A stretch of 64,000 nt of DNA from Vibrio neonatus (lineage in GTDB: Bacteria > Pseudomonadota > Gammaproteobacteria > Enterobacterales > Vibrionaceae): NCBI RefSeq assembly GCF_024346975.1, contig NZ_AP024885.1, positions 1,736,001 through 1,800,000 of the forward strand, written 5' to 3'. A model generated the notes under the pieces. That model saw only the letters and a program-made list of their open reading frames with translations. It did no database searches and was not told the origin of the DNA. Shown here in pieces: positions 1-10,074 of the stretch. The position numbers and the translations under genes were made by a program. Position 1 is the first letter of the stretch, and each line of letters begins with the position of its first letter.

Positions 1-389
1 AGTGTTGCGTATTCAAAGAAACTTAAACTGATCTCGCCGCGCAGTGCTTCAATGGCGCAAAATGCCGAGACGTGCTGCGCATCATCGAGTTCTTGCCCAT
101 TAATGCGAACGCGTTCGTTATAACGAATCAAATGCGGAGAGCTGTAAACACCGACGCTGTAACCAGCATCAAGCAATATGGCTTCCATGATGGCGCAAGT
201 AGAACCTTTGCCATTTGTTCCGGCAACGGTAATCACTTTAGGTGCAGGCTTAGTTAAGCTTGGGGTCGCTTTTTGAGCAACTTGAGAAATGCGATCAAGA
301 CCAAGGTCAATAGCACTGGTATGAATGGATTGTAAATAATCAAGCCACACCTTAAGGGATGATGTGGCTTGTGGGATATATGGACTCAT
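1..389 (-). CDS. folC: FolC, folylpolyglutamate/dihydrofolate synthase (N-terminal part)
   Basis: The reverse strand from the ATG at 389 reads without a stop to the window edge, giving about 129 residues that begin MSPYIPQATSSLKVWLDYLQ. The ATP-binding P-loop TVAGTNGKGSTCAI lies near residues 53-66 and the folate-loop segment YSSPHLIRYNERVRI follows, both typical of the Mur-ligase-like FolC family. The enzyme adds glutamate to dihydropteroate and folates in the cytoplasm. It lies just downstream of accD on the same strand, with a 41-bp gap, which is the common gammaproteobacterial accD-folC order. The gene is incomplete only because the window ends; no frameshift or stop is seen. Confidence 0.93.
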   Translation of the reverse strand, partial: MSPYIPQATSSLKVWLDYLQSIHTSAIDLGLDRISQVAQKATPSLTKPAPKVITVAGTNGKGSTCAIMEAILLDAGYSVGVYSSPHLIRYNERVRINGQELDDAQHVSAFCAIEALRGEISLSFFEYAT

Positions 390-430
390 CAATCTATTAA
401 ACGCTAAAACTGTAGATAATGAGTACTGTA

Positions 431-1354
431 CTATTTTTCTGGCGCTACGGGTACTTCGTATTCAGCCTCTTTTGAGCCTTTATTCCCAGAAGTCGCTAGA
501 GGTGTTGGATAATTAGTCATTTTTGCAACTAAGTTACCTACACACTGACGCATTTCACGGCGATCAACAATCATATCAATTGCGCCATGCTCAAGTAAGA
601 ACTCACTGGTTTGGAAGCCTTCGGGTAAGTCTTCACGAACCGTTTGCTCGATAACGCGACGACCTGCAAAACCGATAACCGCACGCGGCTCACCGATGTT
701 GATGTCACCTAGCATAGCAAAACTTGCAGAAACGCCACCCATAGTCGGATCGGTCATTACTGAGATAAACGGTAGACCTTTCTTAGAAAGACGCTCTAGT
801 GCAGCACTGGTTTTAGCCATTTGCATCAAAGACATCAACGCCTCTTGCATGCGAGCACCACCACTGGCAGAGAAACACACCATGCCACAGTTGTTTTCGA
901 TGGCAGCATCAACTGCGCGAACAAAACGTGCGCCCACAACCGAACCCATAGATCCGCCCATGAACTTAAATTCCATCGCACACGCCACGATAGGCATGTC
1001 GTTTAAAGTCCCTTTCATCGCAATCAAAGCATCTTTTTCGCCACTGCTCTTTTGGTAAGCAACGATACGATCTTTGTAACGCTTGGTGTCTTTAAATTTT
1101 AGTTTATCTTTAGGCTCTAATTCTGCGCCTAGTTCTTCACGGCCGTCCGCATCTAAAAAGCTGTCAAGGCGCATACGAGCAGAAATGCGCATGTGATGGT
1201 CACATTTAGGACACACTTCTAAATTACGCTGTAGCTCAGCTTGGTATAAAACTTGTTCACAAGAGGTACATTTCGTCCATACACCTTCTGGAACATTCGC
1301 CTTGCGAGACGGTGAAATACTGCTTTTATTGAAAATCTTCTCAAGCCAACTCAT
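431..1354 (-). CDS. accD: Acetyl-CoA carboxylase, carboxyltransferase subunit beta
   Basis: This 307-residue protein is AccD, which with AccA transfers the carboxyl group from biotin to acetyl-CoA, the committed step of fatty-acid synthesis. The N-terminus carries the four-cysteine zinc ribbon (C29, C32, C48, C51). The crotonase-like carboxyltransferase core follows, with the glycine-rich stretches [15 protein letters not shown] and [13 protein letters not shown]. Length agrees with the family (about 300). The ATG at 1354 is preceded by a leader with an imperfect hairpin at about 1375-1395. The gene is upstream of folC and downstream of truA on the same strand. Confidence 0.98.
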   Translation of the reverse strand: MSWLEKIFNKSSISPSRKANVPEGVWTKCTSCEQVLYQAELQRNLEVCPKCDHHMRISARMRLDSFLDADGREELGAELEPKDKLKFKDTKRYKDRIVAYQKSSGEKDALIAMKGTLNDMPIVACAMEFKFMGGSMGSVVGARFVRAVDAAIENNCGMVCFSASGGARMQEALMSLMQMAKTSAALERLSKKGLPFISVMTDPTMGGVSASFAMLGDINIGEPRAVIGFAGRRVIEQTVREDLPEGFQTSEFLLEHGAIDMIVDRREMRQCVGNLVAKMTNYPTPLATSGNKGSKEAEYEVPVAPEK

Positions 1355-1528
1355 GAAAGACCTTTTTCATTAAGCTCTCGCCCCAAAGGCAAGAGGTTGA
1401 TAATTTGCAAGGATTAAACCATAGATCTACTCAAGTGTAGATAAAAAACTGGTTGTACCTATCCCTTAATACTTAATTATGACAATAAAATGACGCCAAA
1501 TTGATGCTAAGTTTGCTTTTGGTCACAC

Positions 1529-2314
1529 TTATTCAGGTAGAAACAACGGACCCATTGGATATTCTGGTATAGCAAATTCATCCGGGTAATCGACTCTCAC
1601 CAAATATAATCCATGTGCTTTTGCCGTTGCACCTGCCAATGTGCGATTTTTCTGTGCTAACAACCACTCAATCCACTCAACTGGCTGTTCGCCACGCCCT
1701 ACCACCAACAAACTGCCGACAATATTACGTACCATATGGTGCACAAACGCATTCGCCTTAATATCCACTACGATATATTGGCTATGACGTGTGACATTAA
1801 TGTGCATCATATTACGAAATGGGCTTAGCGATTGGCAATGAGCCGCTCTAAACGAGCTGAAATCATTCTCACCGAGTAGAGATTGCGCCGCTTGATGCAT
1901 TTTTTCAACATCAAGGTCGCCGTGATAATGACTGACGCCTTTTGCCAAAATTGCAGGGCGTAATGAATGGTTGTAGATAACGTAACGGTATCGTCTTGCG
2001 GTCGCACTAAAACGAGCGTGAAAATCTTCAGAGACTTCGGTTGCCCAGCGCACCGCAATGTCGCTTGGCATATTGGCATTAACGCCCATTTGCCACGCCA
2101 CCATTTTACGAGAAGCAGTAGTATCAAAATGAACCACTTGTCCGGTGCCGTGTACGCCGGCATCGGTACGACCAGCACATTGAACCTCAACTGGATGATT
2201 CGCTACTATCGATAATGCTTTTTCTAAACGCCCCTGAACAGAGTCAAAATCGTTTTGTCTTTGCCAGCCATAGTATTTTGCACCATCGTATTCGATGCCA
2301 AGTGCGATTCTCAT
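1529..2314 (-). CDS. truA: tRNA pseudouridine(38-40) synthase TruA
   Basis: TruA isomerises uridines 38-40 in the anticodon arm of many tRNAs. The protein shows the family start [20 protein letters not shown], the catalytic aspartate in [18 protein letters not shown], and the conserved [11 protein letters not shown] and [16 protein letters not shown] segments. The reading frame can be extended three codons to a TTG at 2323. I prefer the ATG at 2314 (261 residues) because a weak TGGA lies at a more usual distance and the E. coli protein aligns there. It follows hubP on the same strand after a gap of about 70 bp, as in other vibrios. Confidence 0.97.
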   Translation of the reverse strand: MRIALGIEYDGAKYYGWQRQNDFDSVQGRLEKALSIVANHPVEVQCAGRTDAGVHGTGQVVHFDTTASRKMVAWQMGVNANMPSDIAVRWATEVSEDFHARFSATARRYRYVIYNHSLRPAILAKGVSHYHGDLDVEKMHQAAQSLLGENDFSSFRAAHCQSLSPFRNMMHINVTRHSQYIVVDIKANAFVHHMVRNIVGSLLVVGRGEQPVEWIEWLLAQKNRTLAGATAKAHGLYLVRVDYPDEFAIPEYPMGPLFLPE

Positions 2315-2382
2315 CAGAAACAATCCAGTTAGAAATTAGGGTCGGCAGTATAAACGAAGCGTTTAACGGTCTCAATTTCTTA

Positions 2383-4116
2383 TTATGAATGAATCGAATC
2401 TAGTAGTTTTTGTGCACGTTGCTGTTGATGTTCATTACCCTTATCAATGACATCGCGCAGTAACTTACCCGCATGATTCAAATCATTCATTTGAATGTAC
2501 ACAGAAGCTAAATCTATCTGACTTGAAAGCTCACCTTCTACGTCAACATCTTTAAGCTCAACATTGCCGATCACATCTGGGAACTCTTCTAGCCCGACTC
2601 TCAGATCCAGCTCTTCGTCATCAGGGTTAGTGACAGGTTCGGCATCTGCTTCAGCGATCACTTCATCGATAGATTTATAGGGAGTTGTAGACTCTGGATC
2701 TTCTTGTGCTAGCTCTGCTGATTCCGATATCGCGTCATCATTTCCTGTAGCAACCACCGGTTTTTCAAGAGTGGAGTTACTCTCTGCGACTGCATCACCT
2801 AAATCTAGATCATCTTCTGCTAACAGTGCTAACGCTTCTTTTTTAGCATCCGCAAGCGCTTCTCTTTCGCCATATTCAGGCAAATCCGCGACGTTTACGA
2901 TCTCATCGAGATGAGATTCTTGCTCTGTAGACTCATCACTATCGCCATCAGAATCCGTGTTGTCTGGGGTAGCCGTCTCACCTGTAACTTTAACCGCTAA
3001 GATTTTATCCAGCTCTTGCTCAAACTCTTTATCCAGTGGGTTAACCGTACTTTGCGCCATCTGCGCTCGAGCAGGCATTTCAATAGCGGCGTCTGATGCT
3101 TGACCATCATCGCCTTGTTCTTGAACGTCTTGCGCTTCGGTATTTTCTTCTGACGATGCCACAACGGTTGCGATAGGTTCTACATTTTCAATTTCAGGGT
3201 CGTTATCGCCTTTCACGCTTGGCACTGGGTTTAACGCCTTTGGCTCTGTAGGCTCTTTACCAATTTGCGGAACCGGTCTGACGGATAAGGTCATTTTGAT
3301 GATAAGTAGCATGATAAGCGCTGTTACAGCGGCCGATAGCGCCACAATCACCCATACATTGGTCAATAAACTTGAATTTGGTGCAGGCGCAGGAAGATTG
3401 GCATTTTCTGCTTTTAAAGTTTGCTCTGCGGCGGCGCGGCGCTGGGTTTCTAAATCGAGTTGACCTTTTAATTGCACGACATCAGTACGAATTGAGCCTA
3501 ATGCTTGCAGAAGATCTTGGTTATTTTGGCGTAATGAGCTGAACTCTTGCTGTGAGGATTGTAATTGTTGCTGCAAAAATTCGATTTGCTTTTGCTGTAT
3601 TTGACGCGCGCCTAAATCTTCTACATTAATTTTAGTCGGCGCATTGTCTTGAGCAATTTTGGCTAAATAGCTGGGCTTTTTCGCATGAATTTTTAATAAG
3701 CGCACTGCCTCAGCGACACTCTGTTTATCAATTTCAGCATCGGTTGGCAAAGTGATGATACTGCCCGGTTTGAGCAAGTGGATGTTTCTATCTTCAAAAT
3801 CCGCTAAGTTATTTTTGTAGATAGCCAAGATCACTTTATAAACCGATTGCTGCTCGCTGGTTCTTACGGTTTGCCCTATCGACCATAAAGTTTCATCAAT
3901 AGCGGTGGGGCCGTAAGTGCGCTGGCTAGAGAGTTTATTTTGATCTCGATTGAGCTTAGTTCCGTCTAGCGAATCAGGAACAATATAAGTAGGAACGGCT
4001 TGCAAATGACCACTTGGGCCGACAAGACGGATGTCTTCTGCATGTGCCACGATAGAAACACACAAACACGCAATTACAATAAGAGTACGACGATACAATT
4101 CCATTTGAGTTCGCAA
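2383..4116 (-). CDS. hubP: FimV/HubP-type polar landmark protein (short form)
   Basis: FimV in Pseudomonas and HubP in Vibrio are inner-membrane, peptidoglycan-binding proteins that mark the cell pole. The 577-residue product has a signal-peptide-like start (residues 1-26, ending AHA), a LysM-like FimV domain (about 68-125), and a glutamine-rich coiled coil (about 170-240). One membrane helix (about 253-277), a very acidic cytoplasmic stretch and the conserved C-terminal FimV domain (about 520-577) follow. Its place between truA and asd/usg matches V. cholerae hubP. It is much shorter than the V. cholerae protein (about 1,600 residues), mainly in the acidic part. The chosen start is a TTG with AAGGGA eight bases upstream; an ATG lies four codons in. 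Confidence 0.9.
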   Translation of the reverse strand: MRTQMELYRRTLIVIACLCVSIVAHAEDIRLVGPSGHLQAVPTYIVPDSLDGTKLNRDQNKLSSQRTYGPTAIDETLWSIGQTVRTSEQQSVYKVILAIYKNNLADFEDRNIHLLKPGSIITLPTDAEIDKQSVAEAVRLLKIHAKKPSYLAKIAQDNAPTKINVEDLGARQIQQKQIEFLQQQLQSSQQEFSSLRQNNQDLLQALGSIRTDVVQLKGQLDLETQRRAAAEQTLKAENANLPAPAPNSSLLTNVWVIVALSAAVTALIMLLIIKMTLSVRPVPQIGKEPTEPKALNPVPSVKGDNDPEIENVEPIATVVASSEENTEAQDVQEQGDDGQASDAAIEMPARAQMAQSTVNPLDKEFEQELDKILAVKVTGETATPDNTDSDGDSDESTEQESHLDEIVNVADLPEYGEREALADAKKEALALLAEDDLDLGDAVAESNSTLEKPVVATGNDDAISESAELAQEDPESTTPYKSIDEVIAEADAEPVTNPDDEELDLRVGLEEFPDVIGNVELKDVDVEGELSSQIDLASVYIQMNDLNHAGKLLRDVIDKGNEHQQQRAQKLLDSIHS

Positions 4117-4260
4117 CTAGATTTCCCTTAAGCGGTGAATAGTATTAATTTGCTAAAGTTTTGCGCAAAAGACAACTATAGGATGATTATTTACATCAAA
4201 AATGTGCCTAAAATTGGATTACGGGTCAAGTAGTGGTTCTTGAGTTACCAAAAATAGAAA

Positions 4261-4290
4261 AGCCATTAGTCAGTCACCTAACTAATGGCT
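4261..4290 (-). terminator. Terminator downstream of asd
   Basis: AGCCATTAG and CTAATGGCT form a perfect 9-bp stem. A-rich DNA on the left and a run of six T on the right allow it to work in both directions. It lies 42 bp beyond the asd stop codon, so its natural role is ending the pdxB-asd transcript before hubP. Confidence 0.85.
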
Positions 4291-4332
4291 TTTTTGTTAA
4301 AACAATAATTGGCAATTAACGGCTTTTAATAT

Positions 4333-5346
4333 TTAAAAGTAATCACGAATTAATAGTTCTGCAATTTGTACAGCGTTAGTCGCCGCGCCTTTACGCACGT
4401 TATCTGCGACAACCCACATGTTTAGGCCGCTGTGATGGCTAATATCATTACGGATACGTCCTACCATGACATGATCTTTACCGCCTGCGTCACGAACTTG
4501 AGTTGGGAAATCTTGACCGTGGAACACTTCAATGCCGTCGGTTTGCTCAAGTAACTGCACCGCTTGCTCTGCATCAATCGGGGCACGCGTTTCTAGGTGT
4601 ACCGCTTCAGCATGACCATAGAATACAGGCACACGAACACACGTTGGGTTCACCATGATAGAAGGGTCATTAAAGATTTTCTGGGTTTCCCAAACCATCT
4701 TCATCTCTTCTTTGGTGTAACCGTTATCCATAAAGGTATCGATTTGTGGAATACAGTTAAACGCAATTTGCTGTGAGAACGCTTCCGCTTCTACAGGTCG
4801 ACCGTTTAATAGCTTCGCCGTTTGGCCTGCAAGCTCATCAATGCCCGCTTTACCCGCACCCGCCACTGACTGGTAAGTCGATACGTTAATGCGCTCAATA
4901 CCCACTTCATCATGGATAGGCTTCAATGCCACTAGCATTTGAATGGTAGAACAGTTTGGGTTTGCAATGATGTTGCGGTTACGAAACTCGGCAATGGCTT
5001 CAGGGTTGACTTCAGGCACTACTAGCGGCACATCGTAGTCGTAACGGAACTGTGACGTATTGTCGATAACTACTACGCCTTCATCTGCGGCAATAGGAGC
5101 CCATTTTTCAGACAATTCACTGCCCGCTGAAAATAGCGCAATGTGCACTTGAGACCAATCGAACTCCGCCACGTCTTGTACTTCAATACTTTTGCCGTCA
5201 AAGCGGTAAGTTTTACCCTTACTGCGTTCACTGGCCAGTAGATGCAGTTCGCCAATCGGAAACTCTCTTTCTTTTAGAACGTCTAAAAGTGTTTCACCGA
5301 CAGCGCCTGTTGCGCCTAAAATGGCTACATTAAATTGTTGACTCAT
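4333..5346 (-). CDS. asd: Aspartate-semialdehyde dehydrogenase (Usg-position paralogue)
   Basis: ASADH reduces aspartyl phosphate to aspartate semialdehyde for lysine, threonine, methionine and diaminopimelate synthesis. The 337-residue product has the NADP-binding start [15 protein letters not shown], the catalytic cysteine C132 in NPNCSTIQ and the catalytic histidine H245 in [10 protein letters not shown]. It occupies the position of the inactive E. coli usg gene (pdxB-usg-truA), but the catalytic residues are intact, like the second ASADH of V. cholerae. The ATG overlaps the pdxB stop by 4 bp (ATGA), so translation is coupled. A second, E. coli-type asd probably exists elsewhere in the genome. 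Confidence 0.95.
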   Translation of the reverse strand: MSQQFNVAILGATGAVGETLLDVLKEREFPIGELHLLASERSKGKTYRFDGKSIEVQDVAEFDWSQVHIALFSAGSELSEKWAPIAADEGVVVIDNTSQFRYDYDVPLVVPEVNPEAIAEFRNRNIIANPNCSTIQMLVALKPIHDEVGIERINVSTYQSVAGAGKAGIDELAGQTAKLLNGRPVEAEAFSQQIAFNCIPQIDTFMDNGYTKEEMKMVWETQKIFNDPSIMVNPTCVRVPVFYGHAEAVHLETRAPIDAEQAVQLLEQTDGIEVFHGQDFPTQVRDAGGKDHVMVGRIRNDISHHSGLNMWVVADNVRKGAATNAVQIAELLIRDYF

Positions 5347-6476
5347 TGACCTACCTCTACCTTAAATCCTAGCTCTTGCAAGGGTTGCAAATTACAAGAC
5401 GCATCGCCTGTTAGCGTCACCGCACCATATTCACGGCGGTCCCAATACTCTTTACGCATCTTATCAAATGCCCCTGTTTTACCGATTTCGCGGCGAAACA
5501 GTGCATCGTCTTTGCGCACATCATAAATCAATTGCGTGAGGTTGTGCAGTGTTGCTTCGTCCCACTGGCGTGATAAATGCATTTTTGGTACGGGAGCGGT
5601 CGGCAATAACTCATCGGCGCCCACTGCTAATGGGCTGTTAATGTGCTGGCAAAATGAATTAAAGATCATGGTTGTGCCGCGCGCTTTACCCTCTAAACCG
5701 TAGCCCGCAACATGCGGAGTAGCAAACGCAAGCAGTGGCAATAACTCCAAGTCCACTTCTGGCTCAAATTCAAACACGTCCAATACCGCAGTAAAACCAT
5801 CGTTAAGTTGTAAACGCTGTTTTAGGGCTTGGTTATCCACCACAGGACCGCGAGCGGCATTAATTAAAATCTGCTCAGGTCGCATTGCTTGTAAACGCTT
5901 GCTATCAATTAAGTGATGGGTTGGGTATTCACCGTCTCGCGTAATTGGCGTGTGCAGAGAAATCACATCACTGCGCTCAAGTAGTTCATTTAGTGGCGTA
6001 AATTGACGTGGGTCGCCTTCGGCTTCTTTTAACGGGTCATTGATTAACACTTGAATGCCAATGCCTTGCAGACATTTTGCTAAATAACTGCCTACCTGCC
6101 CTGCACCGATAATACCCACGGTTTTATCAAAAATTGAGAAACCTTGTTGCTGAGCCAGTACCATTAACGATGAAATCACGTATTCCGCCACGCCAACCTT
6201 GTTACAGCCCGGTGCATGCGTATACGCCACACCTTTGTCTTGTAACGCTTGCTGATCAAGGTGGTCATAACCTGCGGTGGCGGTGCCGACAAATTTCAGT
6301 TTGTTGGCTTTTTCCAGCAATGCTTGATTGACCTTAGTGACGGAGCGAATCATTAGCGCGTCTACGTCCACTAAGTCGTCAGCACTGATTGTGCGTCCCG
6401 ATAAGGCGACAACCTCACCCAACTTGCCAAACAGTTCTTTGGCATACGGCATATTTTCATCAATTACGATTTTCAT
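5343..6476 (-). CDS. pdxB: Erythronate-4-phosphate dehydrogenase
   Basis: PdxB oxidises 4-phosphoerythronate in the DXP-dependent route to pyridoxal phosphate. The 377-residue protein is a D-2-hydroxyacid dehydrogenase with the nucleotide-binding motif [16 protein letters not shown]. The expected catalytic residues are visible: arginine in [10 protein letters not shown], glutamate in VFEFEPEVD and histidine in [17 protein letters not shown]. The C-terminal dimerisation domain ([12 protein letters not shown]) is the PdxB-specific extension. It starts the pdxB-asd operon and lies immediately downstream of fabB, separated from it by a strong terminator. Confidence 0.96.
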   Translation of the reverse strand: MKIVIDENMPYAKELFGKLGEVVALSGRTISADDLVDVDALMIRSVTKVNQALLEKANKLKFVGTATAGYDHLDQQALQDKGVAYTHAPGCNKVGVAEYVISSLMVLAQQQGFSIFDKTVGIIGAGQVGSYLAKCLQGIGIQVLINDPLKEAEGDPRQFTPLNELLERSDVISLHTPITRDGEYPTHHLIDSKRLQAMRPEQILINAARGPVVDNQALKQRLQLNDGFTAVLDVFEFEPEVDLELLPLLAFATPHVAGYGLEGKARGTTMIFNSFCQHINSPLAVGADELLPTAPVPKMHLSRQWDEATLHNLTQLIYDVRKDDALFRREIGKTGAFDKMRKEYWDRREYGAVTLTGDASCNLQPLQELGFKVEVGQ

Positions 6477-6527
6477 TGGTAATACTTCAGCTGATTTGAA
6501 TAAGTAACAGAATAATCATAAACAAAA

Positions 6528-6554
6528 GACCCGACAAGCAATGCCTGTCGGGTC
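6528..6554 (-). terminator. Terminator downstream of fabB
   Basis: GACCCGACA and TGTCGGGTC form a perfect 9-bp GC-rich stem. Read on the minus strand it is followed by TTTTGTTT. It lies 43 bp after the fabB stop and insulates fabB from pdxB. Confidence 0.9.
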
Positions 6555-6597
6555 TCATTATTTATGTGCTTTTTTGTATTTAATTGAGCCTAAAGGA

Positions 6598-7809
6598 TTA
6601 ACCTTCGTACTTTTTAAATACCAATGTTGCGTTAGTGCCGCCAAAGCCGAAGCTGTTTGACATTACAGTTTTCAGTTCTTGGTCGCGTTTTTCAGTCACG
6701 ATATCAAGACCTGCTGCCGCTTCATCTAGCGTTTCGATGTTGATGCTTGGTGCAACAAAACCGTGCTCTAGCATTAATGCGGTGTAGATAGCTTCGTGTA
6801 CGCCTGCAGCGCCTAGTGCGTGACCTGTCATCGCTTTAGTCGCTGAAATTGCAGGGCTGTTACCGCCAAAGACTTCTTGGATAGCGCCAAGCTCTTTCAC
6901 ATCACCTACAGGAGTTGATGTGCCGTGCGTGTTCACGTAATCCACAGAATCTACGTTTTGCAGTGCCATCTTCATACAACGTACTGCGCCTTCACCTGAT
7001 GGAGCCACCATATCGTGACCATCTGAGTTTGCGCCGTAGCCAACAAGTTCACCGTAAATCTTAGCGCCACGAGCAAGTGCATGCTCTAGCTCTTCGACAA
7101 CCATCATACCGCCGCCACCAGAGATAACGAAACCGTCACGGTTTGCATCATAAGTGCGTGATGCGCGAGTTGGCTCATCGTTGTATTTAGTTGATAGTGC
7201 GCCCATAGCGTCAAACATCATAGACATGCTGTAATCCAGTTCTTCACCGCCACCAGCAAAGACCACGTCTTGTTTGCCAAGTTGGATAAGCTCCATCGCG
7301 TGACCGATACAGTGAGCTGAAGTTGAACATGCAGAACTCATTGAGTAGTTCACGCCTTTAATTTTAAACGGCGTTGCCAAACAAGCGGATACAGTAGAAC
7401 CCATTGTACGAGTGACCATGTATGGACCCACTCGTTTAACGCTTTTTTCTCTTAGAATATCAACTGCTGCCACTTGGTTTAGAGACGATGCACCGCCAGA
7501 ACCGGCTACGATACCAGTGCGTTCGTTAGACACCTGCTCAGGAGCCAAACCAGAATCAGCAATTGCTTGCTCCATAGAAATGAACGCATACGCCGCAGCA
7601 TCACCCATGAAACGCATTTGTTTACGGTCAATGTGTTCCGCTGGATTGATCTTCAAGCTACCCCAAACCTGTGAACGTAGCCCTTTTTCTTTAAATTGTT
7701 CTGAGGCTTCGATACCAGATTTGCCAGCTTTTAGAGACTCTAGTACTTCTTCGACGTTGTTACCGATACTGGAAACAATACCCATACCAGTGATCACGAC
7801 TCGTTTCAT
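6598..7809 (-). CDS. fabB: Beta-ketoacyl-ACP synthase I
   Basis: FabB elongates acyl-ACP with malonyl-ACP and is the condensing enzyme needed for unsaturated fatty acids. The 403-residue protein has the Cys-His-His triad of elongating ketosynthases: cysteine near residue 161 in [12 protein letters not shown], then [11 protein letters not shown] and [12 protein letters not shown]. Length and the C-terminal [16 protein letters not shown] match FabB rather than FabF. It is transcribed divergently from mnmC across a 110-bp spacer that carries a FadR-like box, fitting the known activation of fabB by FadR. It is monocistronic, with its own terminator. Confidence 0.97.
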   Translation of the reverse strand: MKRVVITGMGIVSSIGNNVEEVLESLKAGKSGIEASEQFKEKGLRSQVWGSLKINPAEHIDRKQMRFMGDAAAYAFISMEQAIADSGLAPEQVSNERTGIVAGSGGASSLNQVAAVDILREKSVKRVGPYMVTRTMGSTVSACLATPFKIKGVNYSMSSACSTSAHCIGHAMELIQLGKQDVVFAGGGEELDYSMSMMFDAMGALSTKYNDEPTRASRTYDANRDGFVISGGGGMMVVEELEHALARGAKIYGELVGYGANSDGHDMVAPSGEGAVRCMKMALQNVDSVDYVNTHGTSTPVGDVKELGAIQEVFGGNSPAISATKAMTGHALGAAGVHEAIYTALMLEHGFVAPSINIETLDEAAAGLDIVTEKRDQELKTVMSNSFGFGGTNATLVFKKYEG

Positions 7810-7864
7810 GTGACATTCCTATAATTCAAATTTTCCGCTAGATAATACCTAGAAAGAGCGGATC

Positions 7865-7881
7865 AAGTGGTCAGCTTTCCT
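7865..7881 (-). promoter_or_regulatory. Possible FadR box in the fabB promoter
   Basis: The sequence AAGTGGTCAGCTTTCCT shares the strong TGGTC half-site of the FadR consensus AACTGGTCNGACCAGTT; the other half is weak. On the minus strand it sits next to TTGATC and, 16 bases on, TATCTA, a plausible -35/-10 pair for fabB. FadR bound near -40 is the known activating position in E. coli. This is a motif match by eye only. Confidence 0.4.
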
Positions 7882-7919
7882 AGATATTTGTACAATCACT
7901 TCAGTTAACGTCTCATTCT

Positions 7920-10001
7920 ATGATCTATATGCCAAAAATTAAACACGCTCAACTCGATTGGAATGACTCCGGAACCCCGGTATCAGAGCAATTCGATGAT
8001 GTCTACTTCTCGAACAACGATGGTCTTGCTGAGACTCGTTATGTGTTTCTCACCCAAAATCAACTGCCTGTTCGCTGGCCAACGTTCAACCAATCCCGTT
8101 TTGTTATTGCGGAAACTGGCTTTGGCACAGGGCTAAACTTTCTCGCAGTCTGGAAAGAGTTTGAGTTATTTAGAGCGCAATATCCACAAGCGCCCCTCAC
8201 TCAACTGCATTTTATCAGCTTTGAAAAATACCCTGTCACATTAAATGATCTGCAACAAGCGCATAAAGCGTGGCCAGAGCTAGAGAAATATGCGACCGAA
8301 TTACAGCAGCACTACCCTATGGCGCTTTCTGGGTGCCATCGCCTGATTCTTGCTGATGGCGCTATCACTTTAGACCTATGGCTGGGGGATATCAAAGATA
8401 ATCTTCCCGATGTTCCGACTCCCAATGATGGGATTGTCGATGCTTGGTTCTTAGATGGCTTTGCGCCGAGTAAAAACCCCGAGATGTGGAATCAAGATCT
8501 GTTCAACGGTATGGCGAAGCTGGCAAAACAAGATTGTACCGTTGCCACCTTTACTGCGGCAGGATTTGTGCGTCGAGGATTAATTGAAGCAGGCTTTGAT
8601 ATGGGCAAAGCTAAAGGCTTTGGGCATAAGCGCGATATGATTGTCGGTAGCATGCGCGACAAACAGCCGTACAGCAATATTTTGCCTCACTTTGCCCGCG
8701 AGCCTCTGACGTCTGTCCTTGATTCAAACACGACCGAAAAATCAGTCGATAATATTGCGATTATTGGCGGCGGTGTCGCCAGTGCTTGCCTTGCCTACTC
8801 TTTAGTGCAAAAAGGCGCACAAGTGACACTGTATTGCCAAGATGAGCAACTGGCTCAGGGCGCATCCGGCAATCGACAAGGGGCGCTGTATCCGCTGTTA
8901 AACAGCGAGCACAACGCTGTGTCTCAAGTCTTTGCGAATGGTTTTGTGTTTGCGCGCCAATTCTATGACCAAGTGGCGGCTAAAGTCAGCTTTGATCATG
9001 ACTGGTGCGGCGTTACCCAACTATTTTGGAATGAAGCGGAGCAAACCAAGCTATCGCGCATTGTGCAAGGGCAATATCCACTGGAATTAGTCAGCCAATT
9101 AAACCCAGAACAAACTACGCAAACTATCGGACTTGATTGCTCGTACAGTTCGGTACTGTATCCGCAAGGCGGCTGGCTATCACCCTCACAATGCACGCAA
9201 GGGATCATTAAGTTTCTTGCCCAACAGCAACAGTTAACGTTAAAACAGCCGTGTAAAGTGACCCATTTAGAGCAAAATGAGCAAGGTTGGTTAGTCACCA
9301 GTCAGCAAATGGACGAACAAACAAGCGAGCAAAATAGTCAACAGCAATACACTGCGGTAGTGATTGCAAATGGGCACAGTTTTGACGAATTTACGCAAGC
9401 TCAGTCTATTCCCCTTGGCAAAGTAAAAGGGCAAGTGAGCCATATTCCTACGACAACTCAACTGCAAAAACTGAATACTGTATTGTGTTACGACGGCTAC
9501 TTAACGCCAAAAAGCCCGCTAGACCAGCACTGCATTGGCGCAAGCTACGACAGTCGCGATCACAGCACCGATTACAATGAGCAGCACCAACAGCAAAATG
9601 CCGCAAAATTACAACAGTGCCTACCTGATCAAGAATGGCCGACTGAGGTTGATGTGAGTGCTAAAGATGCAAGACAAGGCATACGCTCTGTTTCTAGAGA
9701 TCATCTGCCGTTTATCGGCAATGTTGGTAAATTTGCAGACATAGTCACCCAATACGCGAATTTAAGTCCGCAGAAAAAAATACCTGCAACCACAGTTAGC
9801 CAATATTCAAATCTATTTTGCTTAATTGGTCTTGGTTCTAGGGGCTTAACTTCAGCGCCATTAAGCGCCGAAATCTTGGCTTCACAAATGCTGGGGTATC
9901 CATTACCTATGCCTGCCTCAATCTTGAATGCCTTGCATCCAAGTCGCATGTGGGTACGAAAACTGATCAAAGGTAGACCTCTGGCTAAGCCAGTTAAATA
10001 A
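7920..10001 (+). CDS. mnmC: Bifunctional tRNA wobble-uridine modification enzyme MnmC
   Basis: MnmC completes the 5-methylaminomethyl group on U34 of several tRNAs. The 693-residue protein shows both halves. An SAM methyltransferase has ETGFGTGLNF at residues 65-74 and DAWFLDGFAPSKNPEMW near 175-191. An FAD oxidase has IIGGGVASACLAYSL from 281 and the C-terminal IGLGSRGLTSAPLSAE. It is slightly longer than the E. coli enzyme (668). The ATG at 7920 is the first in frame; a second ATG three codons in is possible, and neither has a clear Shine-Dalgarno. It is divergent from fabB, as in E. coli. Confidence 0.97.
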   Translation: MIYMPKIKHAQLDWNDSGTPVSEQFDDVYFSNNDGLAETRYVFLTQNQLPVRWPTFNQSRFVIAETGFGTGLNFLAVWKEFELFRAQYPQAPLTQLHFISFEKYPVTLNDLQQAHKAWPELEKYATELQQHYPMALSGCHRLILADGAITLDLWLGDIKDNLPDVPTPNDGIVDAWFLDGFAPSKNPEMWNQDLFNGMAKLAKQDCTVATFTAAGFVRRGLIEAGFDMGKAKGFGHKRDMIVGSMRDKQPYSNILPHFAREPLTSVLDSNTTEKSVDNIAIIGGGVASACLAYSLVQKGAQVTLYCQDEQLAQGASGNRQGALYPLLNSEHNAVSQVFANGFVFARQFYDQVAAKVSFDHDWCGVTQLFWNEAEQTKLSRIVQGQYPLELVSQLNPEQTTQTIGLDCSYSSVLYPQGGWLSPSQCTQGIIKFLAQQQQLTLKQPCKVTHLEQNEQGWLVTSQQMDEQTSEQNSQQQYTAVVIANGHSFDEFTQAQSIPLGKVKGQVSHIPTTTQLQKLNTVLCYDGYLTPKSPLDQHCIGASYDSRDHSTDYNEQHQQQNAAKLQQCLPDQEWPTEVDVSAKDARQGIRSVSRDHLPFIGNVGKFADIVTQYANLSPQKKIPATTVSQYSNLFCLIGLGSRGLTSAPLSAEILASQMLGYPLPMPASILNALHPSRMWVRKLIKGRPLAKPVK

Positions 10002-10022
10002 GCAATCTGTAACACCAACAAT

Positions 10023-10050
10023 ATGGGCCCATAAAGGGCCCATTATTTTT
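10023..10050 (+). terminator. Terminator downstream of mnmC
   Basis: ATGGGCCC and GGGCCCAT pair around a 5-base loop, followed by TATTTTT. It lies 21 bp after the mnmC stop, between mnmC and a convergent gene. Confidence 0.88.
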
Positions 10051-10074
10051 AGCGAAAATTAGCTACACCCAAAA

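Noticed and set aside
1..389. folC looks truncated
   Set aside because: The frame runs open to the window edge, so the truncation comes from the window and not from a mutation.
1375..1395. Hairpin in the accD leader as a terminator or attenuator
   Set aside because: The stem contains a mismatch, no T run follows and no leader peptide is seen.
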